DNA from: JACVRW01 sp963734365 | Lineage (GTDB): Bacteria > Actinomycetota > Thermoleophilia > Solirubrobacterales > Thermoleophilaceae | NCBI GenBank assembly: GCA_963734365.1 | Contig: CAVTGV010000007.1 | Location: forward strand, 248,001-312,000 | Direction: 5' to 3' | DNA: 64,000 bases | Part shown: piece by piece, positions 32,465 through 40,917 of the stretch | Layout of the letters: each line of letters begins with the position of its first letter | How positions within the stretch are numbered: position 1 is the first letter of the stretch | Notes under the pieces: model-generated | What the model was told of the DNA's origin: nothing | Database searches by the model: none | The model's input: the letters and a program-made list of their open reading frames with translations, nothing else | Translations under genes and position numbers: made by a program

Positions 32465-33460
32465 TCAGGCCGCCGCTGCGAGGGCCGGGCCGGGCGCCGG
32501 CTCGAGGTCGATCGTCTCGACGATGCGCTGGGCCAGCTCCGTGAATGCGCTGCACGCCGGCGGTAGCTGCCGGCCGCGCAGCCACGCAAGGCGCATTGTC
32601 GCGGGCTCGACCAGGTGGTCGAGCGGATGCACGCGAACGCGTGGGTCGCTGGCGTCCACCGCCAGCGCGGGCACTATCGCCGCGCCCACTCCCGCCGCCA
32701 CCAGGGCGTGCGTCGCCGCATTGCGCTCGGAGGAGATCGTGTAGCGGGGCTCGATGCCCGCGTCGCGCAGCCGCGGCTCGAGGTCGAACATCATGCGATG
32801 CCCGATCAGCTCGAGCGCGCCGATGTCCTCTGGCGTCGGTGCCCCGGTTCGGCCACCGAGCTCCGAGTCGGCGGCGACCACCAGCACGATGGGATCGGAC
32901 ATCAGCCGCACCGACGCGAAGCGCGGTTCCAGCTCCACGCCGCGGACGAACGCCAGGTCCAGCTCGTCGTCCAAAATGCGCCCGAGCAGGTCGTCGCCAT
33001 GGTCGGCCTCGGTGAGGCGGATCCGCACGCCGGGGGAGCAGTGATGCATCGCCGAGAGGATCCGCGGCAGCACGCGCGTGCTGGTGCACTCGAGCGTCCC
33101 GAGCCGCAACACCGGCGCCTGTATCTCTTCGCTCGCGTGCAGATCGATGCGGGCCGCGCTGAGGCGGGCCACTATCTCCTCGGCGTGGGCGAGAAGCAGT
33201 CGCCCGGCGCCGGTGAGCGTGGGCGGTGCGCCGCGCTTGCGCTCGAAGAGCTTGTGGCCGACAACCCGTTCGAGGTGAGCCACCTGCTGCGACACAGCCG
33301 ACTGGACGTAACCGAGCGCGTTGGCCGCGCCCCTGAAGGAGCCCTCATGCGCGACCGCGGTGAGCGCGGCGAGGTGGCGGACCTCAACCCCCAGCCACGG
33401 GTTGCGGGCGGGGTCCTCGCTCTCATGGGCGCCGTTCGTGGCAGTGCATGAAGTGGTCAT
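32465..33460 (-). CDS. LysR-family transcriptional regulator
   Basis: 331 residues from the ATG at 33460. The winged helix-turn-helix is standard (VRHLAALTAVAHEGSFRGAANALGYVQSAVSQQVAHLERVVGHKLFER). The effector-binding domain follows with LRLGTLECTSTRVLP and LDLAFVRG. The frame stays open upstream, but the upstream residues are not family-like. LysR proteins usually control an adjacent divergent gene, but here the next gene (anti-sigma-like) is on the same strand and no enzyme gene faces it. The target is therefore unclear. Confidence 0.9.
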   Translation of the reverse strand: MTTSCTATNGAHESEDPARNPWLGVEVRHLAALTAVAHEGSFRGAANALGYVQSAVSQQVAHLERVVGHKLFERKRGAPPTLTGAGRLLLAHAEEIVARLSAARIDLHASEEIQAPVLRLGTLECTSTRVLPRILSAMHHCSPGVRIRLTEADHGDDLLGRILDDELDLAFVRGVELEPRFASVRLMSDPIVLVVAADSELGGRTGAPTPEDIGALELIGHRMMFDLEPRLRDAGIEPRYTISSERNAATHALVAAGVGAAIVPALAVDASDPRVRVHPLDHLVEPATMRLAWLRGRQLPPACSAFTELAQRIVETIDLEPAPGPALAAAA

Positions 33461-33518
33461 TGCAGTGTCTGACTCAACGACGCGAGGAAAGTTCCCGCGC
33501 TCGCCCGGACTCAGATCA

Positions 33519-34379
33519 CTAGTGCTGGTGCTCCATGCCCGAGTGGTCGATGGCGCCTCCGGCCTTCCAGCTGGCCAGCCTCTCCAGCGTGGTCGCGTGT
33601 ATGACCTCGCCGGACAGGATGCAGGTCTGGCCGTTCCGCTCGAAGACCGCGACGTCGCGGGGGCCATCCTTGTAGACCCACATGTCCACGTCGTTCTCCG
33701 TCACGTGACGGGCTCCGTCGGGAATCTCGAGCGGGTCACCGGAGACGACCGTGTAGCCGATCCGGTGTCCCTCGTGGCCGTAGAACACGGTCTCTGCATC
33801 GCGCCCCTCGAGACTGTCACTGCGGGCGCCGTCGGCCATCCAGCCGAACTCCCCACTCCAGTCGGGGTAGGAGACCCCCTCGAAGGACTTGTCGAGCAGG
33901 CCTGGCTCCCCGGGCGCGGTGGCAGGCGTAGCCGCCGTGGCGGGCTTGGCGCCGAGCTCCGCCGCCTGAGCGACGGATGGGGTGCCGCCCTCGGCGGTGA
34001 AGACGAGAGCCAACACGACAGCGAACACGGCGGCAGTACCACCGACCGTGAGCACCCAGGGTCGCGCCGCCAGCCGCCGCGAACGCTTTGCTCCGGCGAC
34101 CTGGGTCGCGATCTGCGCCTGCAGGCGACGCGGCGCCCGCGTGCGTGTGCTCACGAGTGCCGCCACGCTGCGCTGGCGCTCGAGCGCCTCGCGGCCGGCC
34201 GGCGAGGCCAGGACCTTCGCCTCGGCACTCACGCGCTCGTCCGCCGTCAGTGAACCGTCCGCCAGCGCGAGCACGAGATCTTGCTCGACAGGTGACAGGG
34301 TGCCCCGGCCTTCCGTAGCCGGCCGACGTTCGGATCGTTGGCCACGTGGACGCTTCATACGGCTTGTCAGAGAGATCAT
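33519..34379 (-). CDS. Anti-sigma-factor-like membrane protein, orphan paralogue
   Basis: About 286 residues from the ATG at 34379 (an ATG at 34358 is also possible). A helical N-terminal domain (DLVLALADGSLTADERVSAE) is followed by one transmembrane helix (about VLTVGGTAAVFAVVLALVF) and an external domain. That external domain (YPDWSGEFGWMADGARSDSLEGR, TVFYGHEGHRIGYTVVSG) aligns with the protein at 35969-36700, which follows an ECF sigma gene. No sigma gene adjoins this copy. The C-terminus ends in a His-rich HSGMEHQH. It probably senses an envelope signal and holds a sigma factor encoded elsewhere, perhaps the one 1.8 kb away. Confidence 0.78.
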   Translation of the reverse strand: MISLTSRMKRPRGQRSERRPATEGRGTLSPVEQDLVLALADGSLTADERVSAEAKVLASPAGREALERQRSVAALVSTRTRAPRRLQAQIATQVAGAKRSRRLAARPWVLTVGGTAAVFAVVLALVFTAEGGTPSVAQAAELGAKPATAATPATAPGEPGLLDKSFEGVSYPDWSGEFGWMADGARSDSLEGRDAETVFYGHEGHRIGYTVVSGDPLEIPDGARHVTENDVDMWVYKDGPRDVAVFERNGQTCILSGEVIHATTLERLASWKAGGAIDHSGMEHQH

Positions 34380-34496
34380 AGGGGCATCCGGACCGGGCAC
34401 GGCGGGGCCCACCTGCCCCGGCGTACATGTCCAGGTTCGCGGCGGTGACGCCTGAAGCCAACGCCGATCGCTGCTCCCCCTATCACGTGCCCAGAT

Positions 34497-34522
34497 GGAA
34501 TCACCGGGCTCAGAGGCCCGTC
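34497..34522 (+). promoter_or_regulatory. ECF-type promoter ahead of the CHRD gene
   Basis: GGAATC at 34497-34502, a 16-base spacer, then CGTC at 34519-34522, close to the general ECF consensus (GGAAC / CGTC). It lies 45 bases before the ATG, and the next gene but one encodes an ECF sigma factor. Confidence 0.5.
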
Positions 34523-34566
34523 ATTCCCGGTTGTACGGCACACACGAGTTCCAGGAGGAACAGCAG

Positions 34567-35178
34567 ATGACACGCCTACTCACCATCGTCTCGAGCCTCG
34601 CGGTGGTCGCCGCCGTGGGTGTCGGGGGCGCGCTCGCGGCCGGGTCCGACTATCCGTCCGACAACCCCACGGCGAAGGTCACCACGCCCCAGCACAACGG
34701 TTCGAAGTGGCGCAAGAAGTTCCGCCAGTTCAAGGACTACGAGCAGTCGCAGGTGGCCCTGTCGGCCTATATGACCGGGAAGGCGGAGATCGATCAGGAG
34801 GGCAATGACGGAGTCGGGGATCCGGACGCCAAGGGCACCGCCATGCTCCTGATCGTCGACGAGCGCACCATTTGCTACGGGTTCTCGCTCCGAGGCGCCG
34901 AAACACCCATGGCGGCGCACATACATCGTGCTCCCGCGGGCACGAACGGGGACGTGGTGATCCCCTTCGCCAACGTCCCGAAGGACGCAAATGGGAACCC
35001 GGCAGGGGATCCCGGGGCGTCCAGCGGTTGCAAGACGCTCACGGAGCCCGGTGAGCTGGCAGCGCTTCGCCGGCTGCTCGCCAAGCCGAAGAACTACTAC
35101 GTGAATTTCCACTCCACGTCGTTCCCGGACGGTGCCGTACGCGGCCAGCTGAGCCGGGTGTTCTACGACAACGACTGA
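34567..35178 (+). CDS. Exported CHRD-domain protein
   Basis: 203 residues. A signal peptide (LLTIVSSLAVVAAVGVGGALAAG) is followed by about 45 residues of charged linker and a CHRD (chordin-like) domain. Typical features are CYGFSLRGAETPMAAHIHRAPAGTNG, VVIPF, and the C-terminal YYVNFHSTSFPDGAVRGQL. The ATG at 34567 has an excellent ribosome site (AGGAGGAA). CHRD domains are found in secreted proteins of unknown function. With an ECF-like promoter upstream and the sigma gene downstream, it is a likely member of that regulon. Confidence 0.88.
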   Translation: MTRLLTIVSSLAVVAAVGVGGALAAGSDYPSDNPTAKVTTPQHNGSKWRKKFRQFKDYEQSQVALSAYMTGKAEIDQEGNDGVGDPDAKGTAMLLIVDERTICYGFSLRGAETPMAAHIHRAPAGTNGDVVIPFANVPKDANGNPAGDPGASSGCKTLTEPGELAALRRLLAKPKNYYVNFHSTSFPDGAVRGQLSRVFYDND

Positions 35179-35218
35179 GCCCGCCCGGCGGGTCTCTCCT
35201 CCCCTCGCGGGCGGGGGT

Positions 35219-35264
35219 CAGCCACGGGCGCCGAGGGGTCCTCCCTCGGCGCCCGGCGTGGCTG
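35219..35264. terminator. Large GC-rich hairpin between CHRD and sigma genes
   Basis: CAGCCACGGGCGCCGAGGG pairs with CCCTCGGCGCCCGGCGTGGCTG with only small bulges. A smaller stem (CCCGCC / GGCGGG) precedes it. No T-run follows, so it is either a stem-type terminator or an mRNA processing barrier. Confidence 0.5.
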
Positions 35265-35357
35265 AGGGCGGTGTACACTCCACGCGCCGCCTTGCGCGTC
35301 GCATAGCTGAATCGCCAGTGTGCGGAAGCGCCGCGGAGGGTAGGTACACCCCCTCCG

Positions 35358-35903
35358 ATGGCGGAATCTCTCCGGCAGCTTGACCCTACTCGCCTGGGCG
35401 ACCATGTCGACCGGCTGTACGCATCCGCGTGGGGCCTGTGTGGCAACCGCGAGTGGGCCGAGGACCTGGTCCAAGAGACCTACGCGAGAGTGCTCGCCCG
35501 CCCTCGCTTCCTACGCAAGGACGACGATCTCGGCTATCTCCTGCGCGCGCTGCGAAACACCTTCTTCGTCCAGCTGAAGAAGGAGAAGCGCCAGCCGCGC
35601 GGCGAGGAGATCAGCGCGGGGTCCGAGCCCGTGGATTCAGTTGGACACATGCAGCCCGAGCGCGAGGCCGAAGCCCGCTTGGTCTACGCGGCGATCGCCG
35701 AGCTGCCCGAGGACTTCCGCTTCGCGCTGGTGGCCGTCGACGTGACCGGTCTCTCGTACGAGGAGGCAGCCAAGGCCTTGCGCATCCCGGAGGGAACGGT
35801 CCGAAGCAGGCTCTACCGCGCCCGCGACAGGATCGCCGACCTGCTCGGCGAGCAGCTGACCGAAAGCGAGCCCCAAGTTTCGGAAGGAGGGCGTTCCGTA
35901 TAG
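35358..35903 (+). CDS. ECF-family RNA polymerase sigma factor
   Basis: 181 residues. Region 2 shows HVDRLYASAWGLCGNREWAEDLVQETYARVL, and region 4 shows LPEDFRFALVAVDVTGLSYEEAAKALRIPEGTVRSRLYRARDRI. Length and plan are those of a minimal ECF sigma factor. The stop codon is followed at once by the membrane anti-sigma-like gene, the usual pairing. Start ATG at 35358. The CHRD gene upstream carries an ECF-like promoter and is the best candidate target. Confidence 0.93.
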   Translation: MAESLRQLDPTRLGDHVDRLYASAWGLCGNREWAEDLVQETYARVLARPRFLRKDDDLGYLLRALRNTFFVQLKKEKRQPRGEEISAGSEPVDSVGHMQPEREAEARLVYAAIAELPEDFRFALVAVDVTGLSYEEAAKALRIPEGTVRSRLYRARDRIADLLGEQLTESEPQVSEGGRSV

Positions 35904-35968
35904 CCGTCTTCCGACACCTGAGCCGCAGGGGATCGTCGGTCGAGGGCGCCCTTCTCGACGTCGGCGCA

Positions 35969-36700
35969 ATGGCCGACGGCCTGCTCTCCCCGCGACGAAG
36001 GCCCGAGGTCATGCGGCGCCTCGACGCGTCACCGCGCCTCCAGGCGGCCCTGAGGCGCCAGAGCTTCGCCGTCACCACGGTGCGGTCGGTCGCGCTGCCC
36101 GCCCCCGCGGCGTTACACGCGCGTGTAGAAAGGCAGACCGCGGGCTCGACCGCACGCCGCCGCGCGCCTCGCCTAGGAAAGCTGCGTGCGAGCGTGCTCG
36201 CGGGCTCGGCTGCGGCGGGCGTCCTGGCCGTGGCACTGCTGCTCGCCGGCCGCTCCGACGAGCCATGGGTCGCACAGGCCATCGAGCTCGGCGGCGAGGC
36301 CCCGGAAGCCGGAGCGCCATCCGCCGATCAGGACAATCCCGCGCTGCTCAGTCAGCGGGGCGCCGGCCTCCCCTACCCCAACCTGGAGCCGAATTTCGAC
36401 TGGCGCGCCAGCGGAGTCCGCTCCGACGAGCTCGAGGGCCGCGGGGCCACCACCGTCTTCTACGAGAAGGGCCGCCGGAGCGTGGCCTACACGATCGCCG
36501 GGGGTGAGCCGCTCGCGCCTCCTGAAGCGAGGACCACGGTCGTCGACGGGGTCCGCTTCAGGACGTTCCGTGAGAACGGGGTCTCTGGCGTCACCTGGCT
36601 GCGGCGCGGCCGCACGTGCATCCTCACCAGCCGGACACTGGATCGCCGCGCGTTGCTCGAGCTCGCCGCCTGGACCGGCAAGGGCGCCGTTCCCACCTGA
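35969..36700 (+). CDS. Anti-sigma-factor-like membrane protein (partner of the ECF sigma)
   Basis: 243 residues from the ATG at 35969. An N-terminal helical segment (MADGLLSPRRRPEVMRRL) is followed by a transmembrane helix (about LAGSAAAGVLAVALLLAG) and an external domain with YPNLEPNFDWRASGVRSDELEGR and TVFYEKGRRSVAYTIAGG, paralogous to 33519-34379. The frame is open back across the sigma stop codon, and those extra codons (GALLDVGAMADG) also align with the paralogue. A strong ribosome site (AAGGAGGG, 35884-35891) sits 8 bases before an ATA overlapping the sigma stop as ATAG. The real start may therefore be this non-standard codon at 35900, giving 266 residues. Confidence 0.8.
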   Translation: MADGLLSPRRRPEVMRRLDASPRLQAALRRQSFAVTTVRSVALPAPAALHARVERQTAGSTARRRAPRLGKLRASVLAGSAAAGVLAVALLLAGRSDEPWVAQAIELGGEAPEAGAPSADQDNPALLSQRGAGLPYPNLEPNFDWRASGVRSDELEGRGATTVFYEKGRRSVAYTIAGGEPLAPPEARTTVVDGVRFRTFRENGVSGVTWLRRGRTCILTSRTLDRRALLELAAWTGKGAVPT

Positions 36701-36799
36701 GCAGTCGGCACGTTGCCGGGCCGCATCCGATCGCGGCCGCTGATCACCTGATGCTCGATTGACCGGAACAGGCCGGCGAGCACGGAGGTCTTGTGTGAC

Positions 36800-39667
36800 G
36801 TGGATGCAGAATTCGGAGCAGAGCTCATCGGGCGTGAGCGGGAGCGGTCGGCGATCGCGTCCGCGGCCGACACGCTCGAGGCCCGTGGTGGCGTGTGCAT
36901 CGGCATCACGGGAGAGCTCGGCATCGGCAAGACGCGGCTGCTCGAGGAGCTGCGCCGGTCGGCCGGCGAACAGCGGCTGGTGCTCGCGGGCCGGGCAACG
37001 GAGTTCGAGCAGGAGGTGCCGTTCGCGCTCGCGATCGACGTACTCGATGCGCACCTGGGCACGCTCACGCCCGGGTTGGCCGCCGAGCTCGGCGAGGAAA
37101 ACCTGTCTGAGCTGGCGAGCGTGTTTCCGTCAGTGGCGGGAGCGGGCGTCGACCCGTCCGCGGAGTGGCGCGCGAGAGGCCCCCGGCTGCCGGTGGCTGT
37201 CCGGGCGGTGCTCGAACGGTTGGCCGAACGTGCGCCCGTGGTGCTCGTGCTGGACGATCTGCAGTGGGCCGACCAGGCCTCACTCGGACTGATCCGACGG
37301 CTCCTGGACGATCCGCTCGACGGGCGGCTGATGATCGCGATGGCCTACCGGCCGCGCCGGCTCCCGCCGTCGCTGAAGAGCGCTCTCGCGTCGAGCGGGT
37401 ACGTCGAGATCAGGCCACGACGACTGACCGAAGAACAGGCGGGCGAGGTGCTGGGTGACCGTTTCGACCCGGCGGCGCGCCGGGCGCTGCACCGCGAGAG
37501 TCGAGGCAATCCCTTCTACCTGGAGGAGCTTGCGCGAGGGTCGTCAGGGGGAGGACTGCCGGAGAGCATCTGCGCTGTCATCGAGGAGGAGCTGTCGGGC
37601 CTGACTCGAGGGGCACGCGAGCTGCTGCAGGCGGCCGCCGTGGTCGGCGAGCGCTTCGATGTCGGGCTGGCGCGTACCGTCGCCGGGCTCTCCGAGGTCG
37701 AGACTCGCGCGGCGAGCGATGAGCTGCTGGCCCGGGAGCTGGTGCTGGAGCAACTCGATCGGTCGCGGATGTCATTCACCCACCCGGTCCTTCGCCGCGC
37801 GGTCTACGAGGGGTCGCGGGAAGGCTCGCGCATCAAGGCACACGGCCGGGCGGCCGCGGCGCTCGTGGAGCGTCCCGCCTCGCTCGCCGCCCGTGCGCAC
37901 CACCTGGAGCGCTCGGCCATGCCCGGCGACGAGCAGGCGATCGCCGCGCTCAGCCGCGCAGGCCAGGCCAGCCTGACCAGTGCGCCCGCCACGGCGGCCC
38001 GCTGGCTCGAGGCGGCTCTGCGGCTGCTGTCGGCGAGTGAACGTGAGCGTCGGCTCGATCTGCTCGTCCCGCTCGCCACCGCCCGGGGCGCAGTCGGCTC
38101 CACCGCAAGCTCGCGGGCGGCGCTTGCCGAGGCGCTGGAGCTCGTCGGTCCAGGAAATGAGAGTGCCGCTGATGCGGTCGCGCGTGGCGAGATCGTTGCG
38201 GAGCTCGCGCGGCTCGATCATGCGCAGAGCCGCTTCGGCGCCGTGCGGGTGCCGCTCGAGCAGGCACTCGACGGCCTCGACAAGGATCACTCCGCTGTCG
38301 TCGGCGTGCTCGAGATCGAGCTGGCGGTGGATCACTGGCTCGCCGGCGAGCTCAACGCCACCGCGCTGCGTGCCCGGCACGCGGTGGCGGTCGCCGAGCA
38401 GCTCGGCGACCGCGTGATGCTCGCCGAGGCACAGGCGCTGCTGTCGCTGGGCGAGTTGAGCTGCGGCGCCACCGAAGACGCACTTCGTTCGCTCGACGTG
38501 GCCGAGCGCGCGGTGGGTTCGCTGGCCGACTCGGAGCTACGCGGCCCGGTGCGCACCCTCCTGTGCCTTGCCCATGCATGTCTCGCCGCTGATCGGAGCA
38601 CCAAGGCTCTTGACGCACTCGGGCGTGCACTGAGGATCGCGGACGCCACCGGGCAATCCCAGTGGCTGGCGTTCGTCCATGTATATCTCGGCATGACACA
38701 CGCCTTCTCCGGGCGGCTGGCCGACGCCGAGGCGGCCGCGCAGGCGGCGATCGAGGAGGGCACGGCTGACGGATCCGCGGCGCTCATGTCGGCCTGGGCG
38801 CTGCGCTCCGGCGTGGCTCGGCTGAGCGGAGACCTGCCCGGCGCGGTCGCTGCCGCCGAGCGGGCGCTCGAGCTGACCGACGGCGGTCCGGTGGCCTTCC
38901 GCTGGCTCGCGGGGTGCCAGCTCGGCGCCGCGCTGATCGAGATGGGTGAACACGAAAACGGCAGGGGCGAGCTGCTGGCGGCGGCGGGGGGGCCGGAGCT
39001 GACTCTGGTGGAACCCGCCTTCCGCACGCAGTGGTACGAGGTCCTCGCCGACGCCGAGCTCGGGGGTGCACTGCTCGGCGACGCCGAGAAGTGGGTCGGG
39101 CGCTGCGAGCGCACAGCGCTGCGCTTGGGGCGTCCGACCCAGACCTCAGTAGCCCTCCGCGCGCGAGCCGGCCTCATGCTGGCCGGCGGCGACGTCGCGG
39201 CTGCCGCGCGGCTCGCCGAGGAGGCAGCTACCGGCTTCGCCGAACGCGGTGCCGACCTCGAAGCCGCGCGCTCCCGCGTACTGCTCGGCAGCGCGCTCGG
39301 CCGAGCCGGAGAGCGCGTCCGGGCGCTGGAGGAGCTCGGACAAGCGCACGGGAGCCTCGAAGGCCTGGGGGCGCTTCGGTACCGCGATCAGGCCGCGCGC
39401 GAGCTGCGGCTGCTGGGCCGGCGCATGGTCCGCAGGGCCGAGCCGGACCGGGCGGGGCCCGGAGTCCTCAGCCTGCTGAGCAAGCGAGAGCACCAGGTGG
39501 CCCAGCTCGCTTCGGCCGGCCGGACCAACCGCGCGATCGCCGCGGAGCTCTTCATCAGCGAGAAGACGGTGGAGACCTATCTATCCCGTGCGTTCGCGAA
39601 GCTGGGAGTCTCGTCCAGAACGGCGCTTGCCGGGGCCTTTGTCGCTCGAGGCGATCTCAGCCCCTGA
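36800..39667 (+). CDS. Large LuxR-family regulator (LAL type) with AAA ATPase
   Basis: 955 residues from the GTG at 36800 (ribosome site GGAGG at 36784-36788; a TTG at 36791 is too close to it). An N-terminal ATPase has Walker A GELGIGKT (38-45) and a Walker-B-like VVLVLDDLQWAD. A long helical TPR-like region follows. The C-terminal LuxR helix-turn-helix reads LSKREHQVAQLASAGRTNRAIAAELFISEKTVETYLSRAFAKLG. LAL/MalT-type regulators bind DNA after ATP and ligand binding. No clear target adjoins it. The stop overlaps the small minus-strand gene by 11 bases. Confidence 0.92.
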   Translation: MDAEFGAELIGRERERSAIASAADTLEARGGVCIGITGELGIGKTRLLEELRRSAGEQRLVLAGRATEFEQEVPFALAIDVLDAHLGTLTPGLAAELGEENLSELASVFPSVAGAGVDPSAEWRARGPRLPVAVRAVLERLAERAPVVLVLDDLQWADQASLGLIRRLLDDPLDGRLMIAMAYRPRRLPPSLKSALASSGYVEIRPRRLTEEQAGEVLGDRFDPAARRALHRESRGNPFYLEELARGSSGGGLPESICAVIEEELSGLTRGARELLQAAAVVGERFDVGLARTVAGLSEVETRAASDELLARELVLEQLDRSRMSFTHPVLRRAVYEGSREGSRIKAHGRAAAALVERPASLAARAHHLERSAMPGDEQAIAALSRAGQASLTSAPATAARWLEAALRLLSASERERRLDLLVPLATARGAVGSTASSRAALAEALELVGPGNESAADAVARGEIVAELARLDHAQSRFGAVRVPLEQALDGLDKDHSAVVGVLEIELAVDHWLAGELNATALRARHAVAVAEQLGDRVMLAEAQALLSLGELSCGATEDALRSLDVAERAVGSLADSELRGPVRTLLCLAHACLAADRSTKALDALGRALRIADATGQSQWLAFVHVYLGMTHAFSGRLADAEAAAQAAIEEGTADGSAALMSAWALRSGVARLSGDLPGAVAAAERALELTDGGPVAFRWLAGCQLGAALIEMGEHENGRGELLAAAGGPELTLVEPAFRTQWYEVLADAELGGALLGDAEKWVGRCERTALRLGRPTQTSVALRARAGLMLAGGDVAAAARLAEEAATGFAERGADLEAARSRVLLGSALGRAGERVRALEELGQAHGSLEGLGALRYRDQAARELRLLGRRMVRRAEPDRAGPGVLSLLSKREHQVAQLASAGRTNRAIAAELFISEKTVETYLSRAFAKLGVSSRTALAGAFVARGDLSP

Positions 39668-39872
39668 GGTTGCCCGGCTCGCCCGGACGACGCACCACCA
39701 CGTGGTCGCGCGCCCCAGGCAGCATCGACTCGACGCCGGTCTCCCACGCGATCCGCGCCCGCCCGGACGGTGGCTCGATGGCGACCACCCACCCCACCGT
39801 TCCGGACGGGATGCTCGTGTCCACCGCTCGCACCATCTCCACTTGCAGTCCAATTCTCATCTCGTTATCCAA
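39657..39872 (-). CDS. Small hypothetical protein, 71 residues
   Basis: Begins MDNEMRIGLQVEMVRAVDTS and contains IPSGTVGWVVAIEPPSGRARIAW, a beta-rich pattern suggestive of a small SH3/KOW-like barrel, then a Pro/Arg/Gly tail. Codon bias is good for its length. Its start may equally be the ATG at 39860. It lies downstream of the SIS gene on the same strand (31-base gap) and could be the last gene of the sugar operon. Confidence 0.55.
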   Translation of the reverse strand: MDNEMRIGLQVEMVRAVDTSIPSGTVGWVVAIEPPSGRARIAWETGVESMLPGARDHVVVRRPGEPGNLRG

Positions 39873-39903
39873 GACTCCCGTCTGTCTTCGAGAGTTCCCC
39901 GCA

Positions 39904-40917
39904 TCACCTGGTCGCGGTGACCTTGCGCAGTCCGGGCGGATGGTCGGGATCGATCCCCCGGCGAAGGGCGAGCGCCAGAGCGAGCTGCTGGGCGCGGATG
40001 CTGGCCGGCAGGACGGACAGCGGCTCGGGCAGGCCGGTGGGGTAGGGAAGCTCCGCGTCGGGGCGGTCTGCGAGATGCAGCACGGGCGTGCCCGCCCTGC
40101 CGAGCTGGGCGGCGAGCTCTTCGACGTCGGCCGCCGCCGGCCCGGACGCGCTCACGGCGAGCAGCGGAAGATCGCCACGGGCGACCGTCACGGGGCCGTG
40201 GCGGAAATCGGCGGCGGACCATCCCTCGGCGCGCACGCCGGTGGCCTCCCGCAGCTTGAGCGCAGCCTCGAGGGCCACGCACATCAGGTAGCCGCGCCCG
40301 ACGGCGATCAGCTCACGCGTGTCGCCGAGCAGCGCTGCCGCGCGGTCGGCCGGACCCGGATCGTCGAGCAGGCTCTCGACCATCGCCGGGATGCGCTCCC
40401 AGTCGCTCGTGTCCCAGGGAACCGGTCCAAGTGCCTCCGCGATGATCGCCACCGTGGCCAGCTGTGCGCTGAAGGTCTTCGTGGCCGGGACCGCTTCCTC
40501 CTCCCCGGCGCCAAGCGCGAGGTCGATGTCGGCCGCGGCCGCCAATGGGCTGTCCGGATCGTTCGTGACGGCGACGGTGTGGGCGCCGGCCGATCGGTAG
40601 CGATCGAGAACCGAGATGATCTCGGGCGTGCGGCCCGACTGGCTGATCCCGAGCGCCAGCCAACCCTCGAGGCTCGGGCCGAGCCCGTAGAGCGTGTGCA
40701 GGCTGGGGGCGGCCAGCGCGACCGGACGACCCGTCACCGCCTCGAGCAGATAGCGCGCGAAGATGGCGGCGTAATCGGAAGATCCCCGCGCCACGATCAC
40801 CACGCCCACGGGATTGTCGGCGGCCAGCGCCGCGACGACGTCTCGGCGCTGGGCGATCAGCCTTCGCAGCACCTCCGGCTGCGCAACCATGTCGGCGCGC
40901 ATGCGGTCGCCGTTCAT
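39904..40917 (-). CDS. SIS-domain sugar isomerase/deaminase (AgaS/GlmS C-terminus-like)
   Basis: 337 residues with two SIS (sugar isomerase) subdomains. Phosphosugar-binding motifs are VIVARGSSDYAA and GISQSGRTPEI in the first, and VGRGYLMCVALEAALKLREATG with the glutamate, then DFRHGP, in the second. This matches GlmS-type isomerase domains without the glutaminase, as in AgaS or FrlB-like deaminases acting on amino-sugar phosphates. Start ATG overlaps the ATPase stop as ATGA. As the last core gene of the operon it would convert the phosphorylated, hydrolysed sugar into a glycolytic intermediate. Confidence 0.88.
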   Translation of the reverse strand: MNGDRMRADMVAQPEVLRRLIAQRRDVVAALAADNPVGVVIVARGSSDYAAIFARYLLEAVTGRPVALAAPSLHTLYGLGPSLEGWLALGISQSGRTPEIISVLDRYRSAGAHTVAVTNDPDSPLAAAADIDLALGAGEEEAVPATKTFSAQLATVAIIAEALGPVPWDTSDWERIPAMVESLLDDPGPADRAAALLGDTRELIAVGRGYLMCVALEAALKLREATGVRAEGWSAADFRHGPVTVARGDLPLLAVSASGPAAADVEELAAQLGRAGTPVLHLADRPDAELPYPTGLPEPLSVLPASIRAQQLALALALRRGIDPDHPPGLRKVTATR

